62,126 nucleotides of DNA, from positions 1 through 62,126 of the forward strand of contig JALCCG010000118.1 in the NCBI GenBank assembly GCA_023212695.1, written 5' to 3'. Each line of letters opens with the position of its first letter. The stretch's first letter is position 1. Both the position numbers and the translations under genes were made by a program. The notes beneath the pieces are model-generated. The model worked only from the letters and a program-made list of their open reading frames with translations. It did not search any database and was not told where the DNA came from. Of the stretch, positions 1-10,549 are shown one piece after another. The stretch is from Sporisorium sorghi (Eukaryota > Basidiomycota > Ustilaginomycetes > Ustilaginales > Ustilaginaceae).

Positions 1-77
1 CCTAACCCTAACCCTAACCCTAACCCTAACCCTAACCCTAACCCTAACCCTAACCCTAACCCTAACCCTAACCCTAA
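1..77. repeat. Telomere, (CCCTAA)n
   Basis: About thirteen perfect tandem CCCTAA units open the window and stop at base 77, where unique sequence begins. Read toward the chromosome end this is TTAGGG, the vertebrate-type repeat also used by smut fungi. The C-rich strand running inward marks this as a left chromosome end. No subtelomeric satellite or helicase-type subtelomeric gene lies between the telomere and the first gene-like sequence. Confidence 0.97.
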
Positions 78-780
78 GACTGCAAGGTGCAGCATCTGTG
101 GTTGCGCAGTGCACGACTCGGCGACAAGTGGACGTTCCTGCCGCAGATCAAGACGCTGCGGACGCTCGATCTGCTCAACTCTGACGTTCCTGGTGAGTTG
201 CGCCCCCCTGCACTCTATCCGCTTTGCTCTCTGCCACCGTCTCCTGTCGATCACGCGCCGCACCTCGACGATGAAAGGCACGCTGATCCTGACGAGCAGC
301 GATTCACTGACCCTATCCACTCCTTTTTTTGGGCCTCGCGCGCAGAATCCATCGTCAAGCAGACCATCGAAGCCAACCCGTACCTCGAGTGGATCGACCT
401 GTCGAACTGCCACTCGATGCGCGTCACCACGCGCCGCAACGCGTTCGACTTGGTCCCAAACCCGTCCGCACCCGAGACGGATGCTTTTGCTTCACTCCGA
501 TGACGATTTCAAGTTCAATTGGGAACGGTGCAAGGTTCGTTAGCCATCGCGATGTCCCTCTGTATGTTTGGATGTGTGTGTGTGGCAGTGGAGCAATCTC
601 AATCTCGAGCGCCTTCAAACGGCACCCAAAGCAACACAACTCATGAGCAGCACGCACGAGAATGATGATGATGATGATGAAGAGCACAAGTGGAAATGTC
701 AGATGCGATTAACCATCGTCGCAGACATCCTCAATCACCGTCTCTATTCCGCGTGTGCGATACACAGACGAGCTCACTGA
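78..780 (+). pseudogene. Telomere-truncated LRR-like gene remnant
   Basis: Reading from base 87, one frame gives a leucine-rich-repeat-like segment (LRTLDLLNSDVP). An apparent 153-nt GT-AG intron (193-345) follows, then EANPYLEWIDLSNCHSMR. LxxLxLxxS and LEWIDLSNC resemble LRR/F-box (AMN1-like) repeats. After about base 470 the coherent reading moves to another frame (SDDDFKFNWERCK, to about 532). It appears to splice at the strong acceptor ending at base 594 into WSNLNLERLQTAPKATQLM and an acidic run, with a stop at 780. The upstream half is absent because the telomere starts at once, and the frame change suggests decay or a sequencing indel. The 5' truncation is seen directly; the family call is weak and the exon joins are inferred. 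Confidence 0.4.
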
Positions 781-1070
781 ATTACGCACCTTCAGCACAC
801 ACAAACGCACACAGACACACACGACGGCAAGCAGAGACACAGCAAACACAGAAGGGAGAAGAAACGAAAGTGGAAATTTCAACGCTCTCTGACAGCAGAA
901 ACGACAGAGTTACTTGAAAGAAAGTGAGGATGAATGCTAGCCATCGAGGTGCATCAAGCTTGCATCGATTGATCGAGCGACACGAGGGGAACACACGGAT
1001 GAGGAAAAGGGGTTTTGAAAAGGGGAGAAGAGGGAGAAATGAAGAGAGAATCTGAACGCGAAGAGGCTCC

Positions 1071-4000
1071 TCACTGAGCAGAGCCGCCATCGCCGCCATC
1101 GCCACCGTTGTCGACGTGCAAGTCGAGCTCGGGGTCGACCTGACCACCAGCACCACCAGCGCCAGCATCAGCTTTGCGCAGCTTGTCGACGCCCGCAGCA
1201 GCACCTCCATTGGTATCAGCAGTCGTTGCGCCGACGCTGTTCTTGGACTCGCGCACCATCTGCTGCATCTTGGCATGCTGCATCACCTCGGTCGCCTCCT
1301 CCTTGTCGTGCGCCAACTCGGCGAAATGCTCGCGAAGCACCTCGACGTCTTGCTCGTCGTATACGCCAGAGGCCTCGGCGACCTGCTCAAGTGCGTCGGG
1401 ATCGTGCGAGAGCTGGTCGCACACAGCCATGAAGTCGGCCAACTCGTCGTCGGTGGGCTGGTACAGCTTCGACGACGAGAGCAGGCTCGACTTGTCGACC
1501 GTGATGAAGCCGGGACGAGTGCCACCGATTGACGGATCGTTGCGGTGAACGTCGTTCTCGTCCCCGCTGAAGATCCTCTCGAACAGATGCTGACGAACAG
1601 GACCCTCGATCAGCTCGCGCTTGATCCAACCGTGGCCGAGGTCGCGCTTCTGCACAGCGGGCTTCTCGGCACCATCATTCTTCTGATCAACTGGCGCGAG
1701 TCTTTCCAAAAACCGGTCCAGCGAAGCTTCGAGTCTCGTCTTGAGCTGCTCCTTAGTCAACTCCTTGCAGTCATGAGCCCTTGTGAGATCGTCCGACCAC
1801 AGATGGCAAGCCATGCCTCCCTCCAGCGCTGGGACGCAAAAGAGCCCGTCGGTGTCCGTGTTGATGTTGCACGTGCCCGAGCGGAAGACATCCTCCAGTT
1901 CGGCGGCGTACCACGCTTGCATTGTCTTCAAATGCGAGGCCTTGGCGTCTTGGCATCGCTCAGGACCCATGTAGCAATGACCGTGGCTGCAGGTGGCCCC
2001 GTCTTCACGGCAAGTGACCCTGGGATCCGGTCCGAAGTCGGTGAACTTGGATGCAATTCGAGCGGCTTCCTTATGGACTTGCTCGTGGGTCATTGGCACA
2101 CCGTTGATCAGGGCAGTCTCGGGCTTTGCCTTAGCGTCAGAGCCGGAAACGTCGCGCTTGGACAGGTCCTCGATGGAGCCAAACTCGAGCGCACGCTTGA
2201 CCAGGGCTTGGCGGACGTCACGCTTCTCCTTATTCGAAATGCTGCCCTTGCCGTCACCGTCGCGAGCCGCAGCGTCGTCAACGTTAACGTCGGCCGCACC
2301 CGGAGCATACATGTCCTGCAAAGCTCCCTTGAGTCTATCCCTGAGCTGCTTCCCCTTCAACGGCTTGCAATTGCGGTTGGAACTTCCGTCGTCCAGCCAC
2401 AGCGAGCACACGCCCGATTCGTTGCACTGACTTTCGTCGTTGTCGGCAGCAGAAGCAGCATCGCACGAACCAGAAGACAACACCACGTTCAACATGATGC
2501 TGAGCGCATTTTGCAGCTGCAGCTTCTGGTCGTCCGAATACGCGATGCAGCCTGGGGTGGACAAAGAGCAGTACTCATCGCGACAGGTCGAAGAGCCCTC
2601 GGCGCAGATGCCCGAGTCCTCGGTACTGTAAGCGGCAACCTGTTGGGCGATCAGATCGGCTTGCTGGGCAACTTGCGGCTGCGTCATTTCCACGTCGACC
2701 AAGGCAGTGTTGGATCTGTGCTCGTGCGAAATGGCGGCGTAAGGCTTCGACTTGACGTTATGGTCAAGGTCCGACAGTGCTCGCTTGAAGAGATCGTAAT
2801 CGAAGCTGCGCTTCTGCAGAGGGCGCTTCGCAGCACCGTCGTCCTTGTTCCTGTGCTTGGCCGAGCTGCGAGCACCAGCCTTTTCCGGGGCTCTGGCATA
2901 GAGTTCATCACGCAGCTTGTTGTAGTCAGCCTCCAGCCTCGCGTTGGCCTGCTCCGAGGTCATCGTATGGCACTTGTGGTCCCTCTTTCCAGGCTGCGGC
3001 CACAGCTTGCACCTGCCCGACTTGCTGCAGTTGCGGCTGTCCGTATGACGACTAGGATGGCAGACGCCAGATTTGAAGACTCTTCTGAAGAGTCTCGAGA
3101 ACTCGTGGAAGTACTCGGCCTGGAACTTGGCCGACCAAGGGATGCAGTCAGGAGTTCCGATGTCGCAGTCCTCCTCGCGACACTTGGACGAGCCGTGCTT
3201 GCAGTGCCCCTTCTCGAAAATCTCCGTGATGAGCTGCTTGGCGGTCTTGTCGGCAAGGATAATGACCTGGTCCTCGGTCATGCGCACTCCATTGAACAGG
3301 GCAGTCTCGGACTGCTCGTCTGAAGGCGCCATTGATCGCTTGCGCAACCAGCCCTTCTCCGCATCGGCCTCGAGCTGGTTGATCACAAACATCGTGTCAT
3401 AGGCAGCCTCGAGCCACCTTTGGAATTGCTTCGAGGTCGGCTCGGCACAAGCGTGATCGCGAGTACCATCGGACGACCACAGCTTGCAACGGCCGGTGGG
3501 AAGGCAGCCGCTGTGGCTGTGGCTGGGATTGCAAGTGCCCGAAGTCATCACCGACCTGTAGATGGACAGGAACTTGAGGTAAGCGTCGTGCTTGACCTTG
3601 TCCGAGTAAGCGATGCATCCAGGCTTGCCGAGATCGCAAAACTCGGTGCGACAGGTCGACGACTTTGGATCACAGTAACCGACGCCGTCGAACTCGTAAG
3701 TGTTGGCATACTTGGCAGCCTTATCGGCGAGGACGTAGACGTGCTTCAAGGTCAGCTTGACACCGTGGAAAGTGGCAGTGTTGTCATCCTCGTCGGAAGA
3801 CGTCGCTCGCTTGAACAGATGGTGGTCGAGATTGCGCTTCTGCCGAGGGCGCCTTTCAGCACCGGCACCAGCACCAGCCTCCGCGTCAGCACCAGCATCG
3901 GCACCAGGCGTGTTGGTAGCAAACTTGTCGTCCATTTCAGCCTCGAGCCTCGACTGAACCTCTTCAGAGTCCAACTGCGTGCAGTGGTGGTCGCGCTCGC

Positions 4001-7000
4001 CATTTACCCAGAGCTGGCACTGCCCGAACTTGTCACAGTTGACGCTCTCGCCGTCGTTAGCAGCAGCAGCAGCGGCGGCGGCGGCTCGAGCGTTGCAAGT
4101 ACCTGACTTGAAGACCCGCCTGTAGACGGCCGCAAACTTGTGCTCGTACTCGTCGATCACCTCTTCCGGATACGCAATGCACCCAGGCGTACCGAGCTCG
4201 CACGACTCTCCGTAGCAGGTCGACGAGTTTTCATCGCAGTAGCCGAGCTTGTAGAAGGCAAGAGCGACGGCTTGCGAGGCGGCTGAATCGGCAAGCTTGT
4301 TGACTTGTTCCTCGGTCATCTTGACGCCGTGGAACTCGGAAGTCTCGGGATGCTCGTGCTCGGAAGAGGACGATACGTCGTGCTTGATCTTATGCTTGTT
4401 CGAGCCAACGGCCCACGGGGTCGCACTGACGCCTAGTTCCTCCAAGGTCACGAGCAGCCTGTGATGGAACTGCCGTTTGGTGAGCTGCGCGCAGGCTGTA
4501 TCGCGCGTGCCATCGCCAATCCACAACATGCATCGACCTGAAGCGTCGCAGTTGCCGCTCTCCTTGCCAGAAGCAGGAGGGCAAGCGCCGGTGAAGAACG
4601 CCTCCGAGTACGCCATGACATACTTGTCCTCGATCGCCGCAGCCTCTACTTCCGTGAAGGGACGGCAGCCCGGAACGCCGAGAAAGCACTCATGGTTCCG
4701 GCAAGTCTCGGACTCCTCGCCGCAGTGACCAGCGATCTGGACGGCAAGATCGGTGGCATGTGCGGCAGCCTTCAAGACATGGTCAGAAAGCTGTTCTTGA
4801 GTCATCTTGACACCGGCGATCTCGACAGTCTCACTGTCCAAAGAGGAAGAGTACGAGGGAACGTTGCGTTTTGTCTCGGTGTCAGAGTTGCGGTGGGCGG
4901 GCAACGTGGACTTGACAGTGTTGTCCGAGGAGGAAGTCGATCCGTCGCGCTTCACCTTATCTCCAGCGACATGGCTCCCGGAAGCGAAACGAGCGCTGGA
5001 TAGGGCTCGCTCGATCAAGCCGGAGTCGACCTTGCCATTGACGTCCTGCACGGGTTCTGTGCCGGCCTTGCCCTCGCCCTCGCCCTCGCCAGCAGTCTTC
5101 CAGTCGTCGTCGTTTTGACGATCGATCTTGGCCCCCTCGCTCCTGAATACTGCAAAGGCGGTGGTGTTGTCAGCGAACGCTGTGCATCCTTGATCGAGCT
5201 GGCCGTCGATGGTCCACAGCTTGCAAAGACCTTGCGCGTTGCATGTGACGCTGTCCTTGGCAAAAGGATCGCACGTGCCACGAAGATAAGCGTTGGTGAA
5301 CGCTGAAGTTATGCGCTCCAGGAGTCGATCGAGGTCCTTTTGCGTGAGTATTGTGCATCCAGGAGTGTGTTCCTCGCAGGGCTCCTGGCAGTTCGGGGCA
5401 TCGTCTACACAGTTACCGCCCAACCTGAAAAATTTGATATACGACTTGGCATCAACGACGGCTTTCTGAGCCAGCTGCTGAGCCGTCTTCCTTTCGCCCA
5501 GAAACTCTACAGTGCCGGAAACGATGTCGCCCGGCGACGGAACGTACTTGGGCATGTCGGTATTGGACACCACACTGCTCGAAGCCAGATATGTGTCAGC
5601 TTCGAAAGGCGGATACATCGAGAGAAGGATATAGGCGCCGTTGGAAGGATAGTTGTCGGATGAAGCCTCTTCGCCGAGGTCGAACAGCGTCTGTATACCT
5701 CCTCGCAGCATTGATTGCAAGGATTCTGGCGGCAAGGGGTGGCAGACTTTACTGCGATCGCCGTTGTCGAGGAACACATGGCAATAGTTGTGTTCCGGGC
5801 ATATGCTCGAGCCCTGTTCACAAGGACCCCCGGAGGCGACCGTGTACAGGAAGAGAAACAAGTAGGCTTGATACTCCTCCTTGTCCTTCTCTGTGAAAGT
5901 CTTGCAGTCGGGCGTCTTGAGCCTGCAGAGTAGCTTGGTGCAAACGGAAGAACCTTTAGCGCAAACTCCGTAATTGAGAACGTCCATTTCGGCGGCGACG
6001 GTAGCGATTCTCTTGATCGTAGCGTTGAACTGCTGCTGTGTGATGCCTTCGCCGTAAACCTTGGATACGCTGCGGTGCTCGTCCTTGGAGCAGGACTTGC
6101 TTGGCTGGTCTGCGAGTAATTCAACGAAACGGTCGGGTTGGAAGACGTATTGAATGTGATCATCCATCCTTTCCTCGGGACTGCGTACTAGACATTCGTT
6201 CTGGAATACGCCCTCTTCGTCGATACGTTGGCATAAGCCGTCGTTTCGACACAAGGGCGATTTTCCTTCGATGCAGGGATCGCATTTGCCAGGCACCATG
6301 TACCACCAGAAAGCCTTCTTGATCCTGTCGATCTTGGCTTGCTTCTGTTTGCTAGTGGAGGGATTGCACTTGTGCTTTGGCGTTAAGCCAAACATACATT
6401 CTCCATTTTGGCAAAAGGGGCCGTCATCGTCACACTGGCCCACTCCGTCGATTTGCTGAGCAGCAGCTTGATCGAGCTGCCTTTTGATTGCTTCCAATTT
6501 GACTTGCCAATCGCCATGAGACGGCTCGACGTTGCTAACACCAGCACCGCCGACTGGCTGAACACCGGCATTCACGGGTGCGGATCCGCTCTTGACGGGC
6601 TTGGAAGCGTCTTGAGGCCAGGTAGCAGCGTCGCCAGAAGAAGGAACAGAGCGTTTGCCGAACGTGCGAGGAACCTTTTTGGCCTGAGTGTCGGGAGACG
6701 AGGCGGCGGGCTTCAGGTCGTTGGCATCTTTGCCTTTGACGTTGTCGACAAAGTCGTAGCTACCATCCGGCTGAGGTCGAAGCTTGGAGAAGAGTTCCAT
6801 GGCTTCCTGCTTGTCGAGCTGCTCGCAGCCTACGGCCTGATCCACGTTTCCGTAACACTGCCAGTAGTCGCAGTAGCCGTTGTCGCTGCAGGACGCATTG
6901 AGAGGCGAGGGCTTGCACTTGCCAAGCGTGGATACCTTGAGGACGAGCTGCTTGGTCAGAGCCGAAAGTTGGCGTTTCTCCTCGTCCGTGTATTCAGTGC

Positions 7001-7548
7001 AGCCAGCGGCGTCGAGAGAACAGCTGTAGTGATGACAAGAAGGCGACTCGGGACCAGGACAGTGACCGGTGGTGGCGAATTGTTGGGCCAACTGTTTGTC
7101 GAGCAAGTCGCATAGGACCGATTCGTACCTCTTCTTGTACTCGGAGGGCGCGCCCTCGTCGTCGTCGGGGTAGAGCGAGCGGCGATGCTTGGGGTGGTCG
7201 CCGCCGCCACCGTTGCCAGGACCTAGGCCGGGCGAAGGAAGATCGGGGATGAAGTTGCCCTGACCGCCCTGACCGCCCTGACCGCCCTGACCATTGCCTT
7301 CGTCGCGGGAAATGAGAGCTTGAGGATGATTGTCGATAAAGCGACGCGCGAGGTATGCAGCTTGCTCACCGCCTGCATTGAAAGAAGCAAAGCAACTCGA
7401 TTAGTCACGCGCACATCACGTCTGCAGTCAAGTCGGAGGGTGGGAGGGAAAAGGGAGAGAGAGGCTTACCATTGACAATAGCGGCGGCCGAAGCCGCGGA
7501 CGCTATGCCGAGAGCGGCGAAAAGAAAAGAGTGATGGAGTTTCACCAT
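1071..7548 (-). CDS. Giant secreted cysteine-rich repeat polyprotein with Kex2 sites
   Basis: Two exons (7548-7470, then 7372-1071; intron 7373-7469) encode 2126 residues. The ATG at 7548 starts a signal peptide (MVKLHHSFLFAALGIASAASA), followed by a GGQ-repeat stretch. Ten units of about 105-120 residues follow, at roughly residues 115-215, 313-420, 468-570, 650-756, 878-990, 1040-1160, 1228-1335, 1385-1495, 1584-1695 and 1782-1895. Units 2-10 have eight cysteines and unit 1 has nine. Typical signatures are GVKMTEEQ, SSTC, LGTPGCIAYS, SGTCN, G-C-LW and RDHxC. Linkers hold many KR dibasic sites. The tail is acidic and Gly-rich. I recognise no known family; the architecture suggests secretion and Kex2 cutting into cysteine-stabilised modules, possibly plant-facing or cell-wall. 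A TATA-like box lies about 66 nt upstream of the ATG. The ORF is intact over 6 kb, so it is under selection. Function unknown. Confidence 0.9.
1617..3839 (-). repeat. Four KR-X7-KR peptide cassettes in the polyprotein linkers
   Basis: Four linkers each contain two KR dibasic sites exactly seven residues apart, at bases 3807-3839 (NLDHHLF), 2781-2813 (SFDYDLF), 2193-2225 (DVRQALV) and 1617-1649 (DLGHGWI). The shared pattern is [NSD]-[LFV]-x3-[LW]-[FVI]-KR-[AE]. A degenerate fifth copy (GLIERAL, about 4994-5014) has ER in place of KR. Equal spacing and hydrophobic positions 2, 6 and 7 make chance unlikely. The layout recalls Kex2-processed fungal peptide precursors (ustiloxin or pheromone type). 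Release of these peptides is inferred. Confidence 0.7.
1737..7091 (-). repeat. Ten-unit protein-coding tandem repeat, eight- to nine-cysteine modules
   Basis: The coding repeat lies inside the giant polyprotein. Each unit reads: MTxxQ helix, C-x6-7-C-x4-C-x6-C, a roughly 30-residue amphipathic helix, SGTC, a variable loop, C-x5-C-x-LW, then C and a further helix. The second cysteine pair is less regular. Unit 1 carries one extra cysteine. Units 5-10 (bases about 1737-4820) share the LGTPGC, GTC and RDHxC signatures. Units 1-4 (about 5180-7091) keep the cysteine spacing but little else. The DNA is diverged, so these are old duplications rather than a recent array. Confidence 0.85.
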
Positions 7549-8407
7549 CTTCGAAAAGGTGTAGCGATTCGAGTTGGGGGAGAGAGAAGCGGGGCAAGCG
7601 GGAAGGTTCTGCTGTATATATACCTTTAGCAGCAGCGAGGAGAAGAGGAGTTTGAAAATGAAGTCGTCCCACCTTGGCTGCTCTCGTCCCAGTGGCGGCA
7701 CACACACGCACAGTCGCCGCCACTGCCGAGAGCAGCTGGACCACAGGTCGTGGAAATAGGAGTGCCAGATGCTGCCACCAGTCGACCTGATGAAGAGTCG
7801 AGAGTTTCCTCGTCAACAATGATCGCAAATTGGGTGGGACGACATACAAATGAAGCCACTGTGCTCGTTTCAGCCAGGTGGGACCATGGAGTGAATGGCG
7901 AGATGAGATGGGTGGCCGCGTGTGGGCAAAAACGTTGGCAACGTTGCTGCTCTGGTTGCCAGGGAATGTGTTCGTCCTCTCGCTCGTCGAAAGAGACACA
8001 GCGGATGTGCCACCAGGCTCGCGCTCGAATGGAGGGCGTCGACTTGATCCCCTTGATCCACCTCCCTCAGCAGCAAAGAGACAAAGCCTGGAGTCGAGTG
8101 GGTCCAACGGGACTTGTGGCGGACGACATTGAGCGGGAGAATGGCCGTTGCCTCGTCGAGGTCTCGCCGAGGACGGAATGAAGGCGGCCACCGTCGTCCC
8201 ATTTTACATGGATCCGGCTGGCTGTGCTCAGTCGTCACCCACTTTCAACTCTGGCTTTCTCGCACTCTCGCTCTCGCTCTCGCACAACAAATGAGAAAAT
8301 CTCTCGGCCGCTCGTCGCAGAGTGTGTGGGTGCGTGGGTGGATTGGGTGGGATAGTGAGCCCGAATGTGTTTGTGTGCATTGTGATGAAGCGAAGTCGCA
8401 AGACAGG
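7549..8407. other. Intergenic: polyprotein promoter and EMC2 3' end
   Basis: This 859-nt stretch is the promoter of the polyprotein gene and the 3' flank of EMC2, since both genes are on the minus strand. Overlapping ORFs on both strands show no conserved motif or plausible splice signals. Apart from the TATA-like box I see nothing in it. Confidence 0.5.
7614..7622 (-). promoter_or_regulatory. TATA-like box of the polyprotein gene
   Basis: On the minus strand the sequence TATATATAC sits about 66 nt upstream of the ATG at 7548. No other TATA-like run is present in the proximal upstream region. TATA-type promoters are often found on regulated genes, which fits a secreted accessory protein; that part is inference. 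Confidence 0.45.
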
Positions 8408-9456
8408 TCAGGCAGCTAGCACGGCGCGTGCAGCATCCCTGAGATGCTTTGCAGGCACGGCTTGTGGGGTATATACCTTGTTGAGGAGGAGATTGGTGAC
8501 GAGCTCGTCGATCTGTTTCACCTTGGGCTGGTCGATCGTGTCTTCTGCTGCCGAGTTCTTTGACGATGGAGGCGGTGTTGCAATCAGTGCGGTGGTGACC
8601 TACGAGGAGCGTGGAAAACAAACAGAGCGTGGTCAGTCTCGGTGGCAGTTGAGGGCCCGATGGTTGTGGGCGTGGGGGGTGTGCTTACCATCTTGGTGCC
8701 CCACAGAGCGCGTAGCCATGGACCCCGAGCAGCGGTTTGGTTGGAGCTGGATGGCTCGTCGGTGGCGCCTCGATCGCTCTGACACAGCTCCAACACCCTC
8801 AAGTAGGCCTTGTAGGCCTTGGTGACGTCGCCGTTGGTGTAGAGCGTCTCTGCGTACTTCAGGTGGAAGAAGCCGTTCTGTGGAATCTGGAGCAGCACCT
8901 CTTCGAGCGCAAAGGCAGATTGAGCGTAGAGACCTTGATTGGCATACACTTCTGCGAGCTCCTGCCATGCTTCGGGATCGTTGTAGAAGGTGTCGAGGTG
9001 AGCATTGAGTGCCTCCGCGGTGCGTTTGGTGTCGCCGGTGGATTTGATGGCGGCGATCCTTCGACGAGAAAGAATGAGTGAGGTCTGTTCCTTTACGAGA
9101 GCGTGTTCGTATAGTTCGATGGCGTCCTCGAGTTTGCCTTGACCCTCGAGGAGCATTCCTTGCAATGAAGTGACACGTTGAGAGCTGGGGAAACGGGAGG
9201 TCAAGCGAGAGATGCACAGCTCTGCGAGATCGAAGCGGGCCAACTCGATGGCAGCGATGGCGACTTGTTCGAGGATGGACCAGAGATCTTCGCTGGGAAG
9301 GGAGGAGAGACCGCCTTTGGTGATGACAAGTTCGCCGTATTCGACCGTCTTGTGCGGTGCTCGAATGGGACGACGTCGTTGCTCAGCCAACCACTGCGCA
9401 GCCGCCTTGGCATCCGTCTCGGGATTGCCCGACACTTGGAAATGCGCAGTCGCCAT
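8408..9456 (-). CDS. EMC2: ER membrane protein complex subunit 2 (EMC2/TTC35)
   Basis: Two exons (9456-8689 and 8599-8408, 89-nt intron) give 319 residues. EMC2 is the cytosolic TPR scaffold of the ER membrane complex, which inserts tail-anchored and multispan proteins. The product has helical TPR pairs through the middle, including the family-typical segments LQGMLLEGQGKLEDAIELYE, DPEAWQELAEVYANQGLY and FHLKYAETLYTNGD. The length is close to the roughly 300 residues usual for the family. The start at 9456 (MATAHFQVSG) was chosen over an upstream in-frame ATG because the upstream extension is low-complexity Ser/Thr. The second exon ends DELVTNLLLNK followed by a short tail. It is divergent from the next gene across 424 nt. 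Confidence 0.88.
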
Positions 9457-9880
9457 CTTGTTGTGTGATTGAGCGTGACGATCGGGACCTTGAACTGGGG
9501 CGTAGCGTGGGAATGTGATGGAGACAGAGAGAGAGAGAGAGATAGAGGATGTGATTGTTGTTGGCAATCACAATTGGAGCGAGAGAGTTGCGGATGATCC
9601 GAGCGTCTCGCGAAGAAGGCGAAAAAAGTCACAGACATCGACACGCTCACGCCCAGCTGCGCATTTTTTTGCAAATTGTTAGATTGTCCTCTGCTCTGTC
9701 CCGATCCTAAGGCGGATCCGATCCGACTCGGAAGCGACCTTTTCGAGCCAATTTCGCATTTGACGCGAATCCACAGCTCGACATCATCGACTCTTTTGCT
9801 TGCTTGACCATCGCTCTATCGCCCTTTCCGACACACGCTCACTCACATCTTCCAGCTCAGCGCTACAGCATACGATCGAA
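9457..9880. other. Divergent promoter between EMC2 and the 82-residue membrane protein gene
   Basis: This 424-nt head-to-head intergenic region contains a short GA repeat (about 9524-9541) and no supported gene. It presumably serves both flanking transcripts. Confidence 0.5.
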
Positions 9881-10549
9881 ATGGTGCGCATCAACTCGCT
9901 CAGCACGAAATTACGCACACGACGAACGACCGTTGACTGACTGATTGCCTTTCGTTGCTCGACCCACGCCATGTTTCTCAAAAGGGAGCCGGTCCACGAT
10001 ACCCTTACCCCAAGGAGGTGTGGTCGCCAGCAGGTGGCTGGTGGACTCGGTGAGTTGCTGCTCTGCTCCTCTCTCTGCAGACCGTCGTACCGATCTCGAA
10101 GCACATCGTCCACTGACCATTCCACGCTTGCTCTCATGCTTGCACTCGATCACAGCCCGAACAACTGGGTCTCGAATACCGCTGTCTGCGCCGTCGGCAT
10201 CGCTCTTGCAACATACGGCGTCTGGACGTACAGCGCTGACCGAGAGGTATGCACCGAGACGCAAGCTCTCGGACCCAACAAGCAGCCTAGATACTGACAC
10301 CCACACGCTCCCTCGTCGTGCCTCGCATCACACCCAACAGTGGAGACACAACGCACCCACCAAGCCCATCCCCTCCATGAAGGTAAGTTGCAGACCACAA
10401 CAGTCTTTCAAGGGAGAAGTTGGAGCGAACGAGCAAGCTGACATATTTCCCGGATTCCATACTGCTCTTCAACATCTCGATTCGATGTGGACGCAACATA
10501 GTGGGCAAGGCAGTTCAAGGAAGGCGAGCTCTCGGTCAAGGAGCCTTGA
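9881..10549 (+). CDS. Small single-pass membrane protein, five exons
   Basis: Exons 9881-9883, 9985-10049, 10156-10246, 10341-10382 and 10502-10549 join in frame to 82 residues, beginning MGAGPRYPYPKEVWSPAGGWW. A hydrophobic segment (TAVCAVGIALATYGVWTY) follows, then SADREWRHNAPTKPIPSMKW and a charged tail. All junctions are GT-AG and all phases close. The first exon is only the ATG. The aromatic N-terminus, single membrane span and SADRE-x-R motif resemble a family of small fungal proteins that I believe is mitochondrial (respiratory-subunit-like), but I cannot name it. The gene is too fragmented for ORF scanning. Exon structure confidence is good; function is open. Confidence 0.7.

Noticed and set aside
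782..1276. 164-residue minus-strand ORF
   Set aside because: It overlaps the polyprotein C-terminus out of frame and is Leu/Ser/Cys-rich noise continuing into the 3' flank.
1545..3323. 592-residue plus-strand ORF
   Set aside because: It is the antisense shadow of the polyprotein coding sequence. The minus frame has signal peptide, repeats and cysteine pattern; this one has none.
7258..7293. Short GGQ nucleotide repeat considered as a CRISPR-like or regulatory array
   Set aside because: It is a coding low-complexity Gly-Gly-Gln stretch in the polyprotein N-terminus. No spacer structure.
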